Below are positions 59,799 through 64,000 of a stretch of 64,000 nucleotides of DNA, one piece after another. Each line of letters starts with the position of its first letter. The first letter of the stretch is position 1. Position numbers and translations under genes: made by a program. The notes below the pieces were generated by a model that made no database searches, was not told where the DNA came from, and worked only from the letters and a program-made list of their open reading frames with translations. The DNA lies in NCBI RefSeq assembly GCF_002855515.1, contig NZ_PKRP01000002.1, forward strand, positions 372,001-436,000, in the 5' to 3' direction. This stretch comes from Rhizobium sp. TH135. Lineage in GTDB: Bacteria; Pseudomonadota; Alphaproteobacteria; Rhizobiales; Rhizobiaceae.

Positions 59799-62700
59799 AT
59801 GACCATGCTCCAAGTAGCCAGAGATAGCGGAATGTTCGATCGAGCGTGGCTTCGAGCCTGCAATCAAACTCTTGTCTGGCAGTCTGCCGGAGCAAGCTTC
59901 TATCGTCTGTCGCAAGACGATGGCGAATGGGATGCGCTCTTTCTCCCCCGATCCAGGGAGCCGGTGCGCTCGCCTCAGGCCGACCTGCGCCTGCGCCGCT
60001 ATGCAAATGCCGAGATCTGGCTCGATACCCCCGCCGCCATTCTCGAAGAAGACGAACACCGGGTACTTGTCTTCGATACACAAAGCATCTTGCTTGGATT
60101 GTTGTCACCTTCGCCCGTTCCGCTGCAGGAGTTCCTGCCACGGGCGCTATCCATGGTTCGGGCGCTTGCCGCAGCCCATGCTGATGGCGCACCGCTCGGC
60201 TCTCTCCATCCGATCGATTTTGCCATCGATGAAAAGGGTGCTGTGCGTTTGCGAGCGATGCCCGCCACGGCCTCCGCCCAGACACTCGGCGTGATCGACG
60301 AGATCATCTATCGGGCGCCCGAGCAGTTGCGACCGGTTGCACCGCAGTGTGACAGCAGGAGCGACCTTTACGCGCTCGGCATGATCCTCTTCAGGCATCT
60401 GACAGGCATCTTCCCACTGGCAGCCAACTCGCCGGTCGAATGGCGTCATGCTCATCTGGCACTAGCACCCATGGATGCCAGCAGCATGTTCGCAGATCTG
60501 CCGCCGGTGATTGGACAGATTCTCAAGCGGCTACTCGCGAAAGAGCCGGCTGCTCGCTATCAGTCCGCCCTGGCACTGGAACTTGACCTTTCGCGCTGTG
60601 ATCAGGAATGGCGCGAGAACGGCGCGATCAGCCAATTCGAGATCGGACGCGTCGACGCGCCTTTCGCACAGCTCTTGACCTCTTCGCTCTTCGGCCGTGG
60701 CGACGAGGAACAGATCCTCGCCAATGTACTCGATCGGTTCCTGGTTCATGGCAAGCCGTCGATGATCTCGGTGCATGGCCAACCCGGCGTTGGCAAGTCG
60801 AGTCTCATCCAGAGTCTTGCCAAGATGGCCGATGATAGGGCCCTGTTCATCCAGGGCAAGAGCGACCAGCATCAGTCGGAAGTCCCTTATGGTCCAATCG
60901 TGCAGGCCGTTAGCGCCTTCATAGACGAAGCAGTCCGCGCGGATCATGTGACCCTTGCATCACTTCGAAAAGCACTCGCCCGCGAGCTTCAGGGCAATGC
61001 ATCCTTGCTGGTCGATCTCCTGCCAGCCGTGGAAATTCTGACCGGACCCCAGGCGAGCCGGATCGAGATACCAGGGCCAATGGTCCAACTCCGCTTGCAG
61101 CGGGCCTTGCGCACGGTGCTATCGGTCGCGGCAGCGACGATCAGCCCGATGGTGCTGTTTCTCGACGATGTCCAATGGGCTGATGAAGCCACCCGCTCCT
61201 TCCTGTCGGTCCTGGTGAACGAGCCAGTCACCGGGCTTCTTCTGATCGTTGCCCGGCGCGAGCAGTCCGGTGAAGCTCAAGGCCTGTCCGACCGCTTGAT
61301 GGCGGAGGCACGCGTTTCGATGGCTGAGTTGGCCGAGCTTTATCTGCGGCCGCTCTCTCTCCAGTCCACACGGCAGATGCTCGAAACGATTTTTTCGGAT
61401 GCCCCGGATGCTCTCACCGATTTGGCCGAAACGCTGCATGAGAAGACCGGTGGAAATCCCTTCTATCTTCGAAGACTGCTGCAGGCACTCGTTCAGGATG
61501 GCGTCGTCTATTTCTCGCCGGCCGAGAAGGCCTGGCTGTGCCGCGTCGAAGACGTGGCACGTTATCCAGCGAGCGAAAACATCATCTCCTTCGTCACAGC
61601 CCGTCTCGAGAAGGAGGGGCCAGAGGCACTCGGTCTTCTGCAGACGATGGCCTGCATCGGTCCGGAAGCAGAAAAGGCCGTGCTCGCCAGGGCGCTTGGG
61701 CTGTCCGACGAAAACCTGCAACAACTTGCCGCTCCTCTGGCGCGTTCGGGCTTCGTCGTGCTGTCGCCTTCAAAACTCAGCTTCGCCCATGACCGCATTC
61801 AGGAGGCTGCCTATTCCCTAATGGACGAGGCGACGCGGCGTGATCGCCATCGTCATCTGGTCGAGGTGATGATGGCGATGTGGGACAGTGGCACCAATGC
61901 CGCGGCCTTCGCGATCGCCAACCAGATCGAGCAATCTCGGGCCGAAGATCTGCCGCTCGAAATGCGAAAGCCGTTCATCGAGGCGCTTCTGGCCGCTCTC
62001 GCTCATGCAAGACGTTCCGCAGCCTTTGGTCAGGCGGTCCGCTACGGCGAGACGGCGGTCAAGTTGATCCGGGAGGACGTTTGGACAGACGACTACGGCC
62101 TCTCATTCCGCGCGCATACTCAGCTGTGTGAGGCTTTACTGGGATCTGCCTCGCTCGAAGCCGCAGAACGCCGGCTCAACGAGCTCCTGCCATACGCGCG
62201 ATCCGCACTCGACAGAAGCGCTGTCTTCCGCCTTCGCGCCAACCTGCTGACGCTGAAATCCGATTACGATGGCGCAATCGACGAAGCGTTGCTGGGTCTC
62301 GACGAACTCGGCGTGAAGCTAGCACGCGGGTCGAGCGAAGCGGAGCAGGATGATGCCTATCGCGCCATCCGGCGGCGACTGGACGGGAGGCAGATTTCCG
62401 ACCTCGAACACATGTCTCTCACGGAGGATCCGCGCATCAGGGCCGCAATGTCGCTGCTGGCACCACTGATCTCATCGGTTTTCACGACGGATGGGCTGCG
62501 CTTCCTGCATCTCGCCAAAATGGTCGAGCTCACACTCGATCATGGCGCCAGCCCGGAATCCACCCATGGCCTTGCCTGGTTCGGCGCCATGATCTCCGAC
62601 AAATACGACGCCTATGCCGACGGTCTGAGCTTCGGACTCGCCGGCCGCGCGCTTCTCGATAAATACGGCTTTGAGGAGCATCGGACGTCTGTCCTGCTTG

Positions 62701-64000
62701 CCGTTGACCAGGTCTCGCCTTGGACCCGCTCGATGCCCTACGCCCTGGAACGCGTGCGCGAAGCGCTCGATGCGGCCCATGCGGCGGGCGATGTTGGCTG
62801 GGTGTGTTATGCACGCAATCACTTGGTTTCCGACCTGATTGCGATGGGCGAGGAAATCCCGAAGATCCGGCGAGAGGCGGAAGAGTCGATCGCGGTTACC
62901 CGGCGCTTTGGTTACACCGACATCGAGCATATTCTGGCAGCACAGCTCCGTCTGGTCGTCGATCTCGCGGACGGGCAGGGCTCTGTCCAGTCGTCAGAAA
63001 GTCTCGTGCAGACGGCCCCCGTGGTTTCCCCGACTACCGCTTTCTGGGTTGCCTTCTATGAAGGTACCTCGCTCTACTACAACGGAGCCTATGCGGAAGC
63101 GGTCGACAAACTGATGGCCGCCGACGCATTGAGCATCTTCCTGCTTGCCCATATCGACACGGGTATCTGCAAGTTCTATCTCGGCCTCGCTCTTGCTGCC
63201 CGCGCACGAGACGCATCCGCAGAAAGAACCGCCGATGATCGTCTCGACGAAGTCCGCTCCCGTCTCGCGCTCTGGGCAGACCTCAATCCCTTGAACTTTG
63301 CCGACAAGCTGCTGCTTCTCGATGCCGAGATTGCCCGCAGAAACGGAAATTACGCCGAGGCGCTTGTCCTCTACGAAAAAGCCGCCGCCGCTGCACGATC
63401 CTCGCGCTTCGAGCATGAGCACGCGCTGGCGCTTGAGCGTGCCGGGGCCTGCTGCCTGGAGATGGGCAATCGCATCAGTGCCAATGCCTATTTGTCGCTT
63501 GCCTCGGAAGCCTATGAGCGCTGGGGCGCAGGACGCAAGGCAAGAAGCCTCAGGAGTTCTTTTGCCGTCGATTCAGAGCGGCGTCCGCCTATCGCCTCTG
63601 GCCTGGCTTCGGCCACCGGCGACCTGGAGACAGTCCTTGGCACCTCGCTCGCGCTCTCGGAAGAGATTGTTCTCGATCGGGTGATCGAAACCCTGATGAC
63701 GCGAATGCTGGTTCATGCCGGCGCCAATCGGGGGCTGTTGCTGAAGATCGCCGATGGCAAGCTGGAGGCAGAGGCGTCCGCCTGGACCGAAGGAGACAGC
63801 GTGCGCGTCAGCACCATAAATCCGGATCGCTATGGCCTGAGCCCACCCTATTCGGTGATCGACCGCGCCCTACAGACACGAACCCCATTCGTGATTTCCG
63901 GCTCCGACTTCGGAGCCTGGGCCGCCGACAAACAATCCGCCACCGGACGCTCGATCCTCTGCGTGCCGCTTCTGCGCCGTGGCGAACTGACCGGCCTGCT
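59799..64000 (+). CDS. Large signalling protein: pseudokinase, AAA ATPase, helical repeats, GAF (partial at right edge)
   Basis: The frame is open from the ATG at 59799 to the window end (1400 codons; ATGs at 59763 and 59805 are alternatives). Residues about 20-260 resemble a Ser/Thr kinase fold: YRAPEQL at 171-177 and a following DSRSDLYALGMILFRHLTG. The catalytic HRDLKPEN-type loop is replaced by HPIDF at 137-141, so it is a likely pseudokinase. An AAA/ATPase domain follows, with Walker A GQPGVGKS at 327-334 and Walker B MVLFLDDVQWADEA near 451. About 700 residues of helical, TPR-like repeats lead to a GAF domain from about 1290. Related proteins end in a histidine kinase, cyclase or HTH output, not visible here. 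Confidence 0.85.
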   Translation, partial: MTMLQVARDSGMFDRAWLRACNQTLVWQSAGASFYRLSQDDGEWDALFLPRSREPVRSPQADLRLRRYANAEIWLDTPAAILEEDEHRVLVFDTQSILLGLLSPSPVPLQEFLPRALSMVRALAAAHADGAPLGSLHPIDFAIDEKGAVRLRAMPATASAQTLGVIDEIIYRAPEQLRPVAPQCDSRSDLYALGMILFRHLTGIFPLAANSPVEWRHAHLALAPMDASSMFADLPPVIGQILKRLLAKEPAARYQSALALELDLSRCDQEWRENGAISQFEIGRVDAPFAQLLTSSLFGRGDEEQILANVLDRFLVHGKPSMISVHGQPGVGKSSLIQSLAKMADDRALFIQGKSDQHQSEVPYGPIVQAVSAFIDEAVRADHVTLASLRKALARELQGNASLLVDLLPAVEILTGPQASRIEIPGPMVQLRLQRALRTVLSVAAATISPMVLFLDDVQWADEATRSFLSVLVNEPVTGLLLIVARREQSGEAQGLSDRLMAEARVSMAELAELYLRPLSLQSTRQMLETIFSDAPDALTDLAETLHEKTGGNPFYLRRLLQALVQDGVVYFSPAEKAWLCRVEDVARYPASENIISFVTARLEKEGPEALGLLQTMACIGPEAEKAVLARALGLSDENLQQLAAPLARSGFVVLSPSKLSFAHDRIQEAAYSLMDEATRRDRHRHLVEVMMAMWDSGTNAAAFAIANQIEQSRAEDLPLEMRKPFIEALLAALAHARRSAAFGQAVRYGETAVKLIREDVWTDDYGLSFRAHTQLCEALLGSASLEAAERRLNELLPYARSALDRSAVFRLRANLLTLKSDYDGAIDEALLGLDELGVKLARGSSEAEQDDAYRAIRRRLDGRQISDLEHMSLTEDPRIRAAMSLLAPLISSVFTTDGLRFLHLAKMVELTLDHGASPESTHGLAWFGAMISDKYDAYADGLSFGLAGRALLDKYGFEEHRTSVLLAVDQVSPWTRSMPYALERVREALDAAHAAGDVGWVCYARNHLVSDLIAMGEEIPKIRREAEESIAVTRRFGYTDIEHILAAQLRLVVDLADGQGSVQSSESLVQTAPVVSPTTAFWVAFYEGTSLYYNGAYAEAVDKLMAADALSIFLLAHIDTGICKFYLGLALAARARDASAERTADDRLDEVRSRLALWADLNPLNFADKLLLLDAEIARRNGNYAEALVLYEKAAAAARSSRFEHEHALALERAGACCLEMGNRISANAYLSLASEAYERWGAGRKARSLRSSFAVDSERRPPIASGLASATGDLETVLGTSLALSEEIVLDRVIETLMTRMLVHAGANRGLLLKIADGKLEAEASAWTEGDSVRVSTINPDRYGLSPPYSVIDRALQTRTPFVISGSDFGAWAADKQSATGRSILCVPLLRRGELTGL

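Noticed and set aside
1..64000. CRISPR arrays, tRNA/rRNA genes, integrases or complete insertion sequences
   Set aside because: Looked for regularly spaced repeats, tRNA-like GTTCGA arms and transposase motifs by eye; none was convincing. A tRNAscan or ISfinder search would settle this.

Overview
The window is about 62% GC by eye, with dense genes, ATGA-type overlaps and frequent GTG/TTG starts. The gene set (FixJ-like regulators, EryD/SorC-type sugar regulator, NasT/NasS nitrate control, fused SecDF, a dispersed palindrome with TCTCCCCGC-type arms) points to a chromosome or large replicon of an alphaproteobacterium of the Rhizobiales, most likely Rhizobiaceae. This is inference from gene content, not from a marker gene. 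I see no tRNA, rRNA, CRISPR array, complete insertion sequence or phage gene.

Layout. 1-2886: end of a glycan-related protein, a GH130-type enzyme and an AGE-family sugar epimerase. 3026-5523: an overlapping pair, a photolyase-like FAD protein with unusual domain order and an ABC1/UbiB kinase-like protein. 5914-17380: a large sugar or polyol operon with an ABC importer (binding protein, double ATPase, permease), SorC/EryD-type regulator, aldo/keto reductase, GlpD-like dehydrogenase, DhnA-type aldolase, FGGY kinase and a GMC oxidoreductase. It reads as import, phosphorylation, oxidation to a ketose phosphate and aldol cleavage. 17521-20524: a small unknown membrane protein and fused SecDF.

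20863-28617: an organosulfur cluster (FAD/NAD(P)-binding protein, flavin reductase, short acyl-CoA-dehydrogenase-like protein, Rrf2 regulator with four cysteines, NtaA-type FMN monooxygenase, Ssu/Tau-type ABC importer). A shared CTATA-N5-TATRG-like dyad lies in its control regions. 29024-34856: an ECF sigma factor, membrane anti-sigma candidate and periplasmic CnrX-like sensor, divergent from a small membrane protein, a DedA protein and two exported esterase/tannase-like hydrolases. Three promoter-like sites with one architecture (CGACGGAAA, then CGTTCAA at fixed spacing) tie these together.

35640-47998: assimilatory nitrate/nitrite system, nasT-nasS then nrtA-nrtB-nrtD-nirB-nirD-nasA-cysG, with a very good sigma-54 promoter and a leader ending in a T-run before nrtA, as expected for NasT antitermination. 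48514-52330: small exported proteins, Dps, an AraC regulator and two FixJ-like response regulators. 52358-59633: a leftward series (AraC regulator, isochorismatase-type hydrolase, XapX protein, amidohydrolase with a Cys/His-rich tail, DoxX, Tat-exported alpha/beta hydrolase, MFS exporter with an extra C-terminal domain). 59799 to the right edge: one very large open frame for a pseudokinase-AAA-helical repeat-GAF signalling protein, cut by the window end.

The items most worth attention are the three-site ECF regulon, the polyol operon whose substrate is unknown, the three-copy intergenic repeat always placed 3' of rightward operons, the Rrf2-linked dyad, and the domain-swapped photolyase-like protein.
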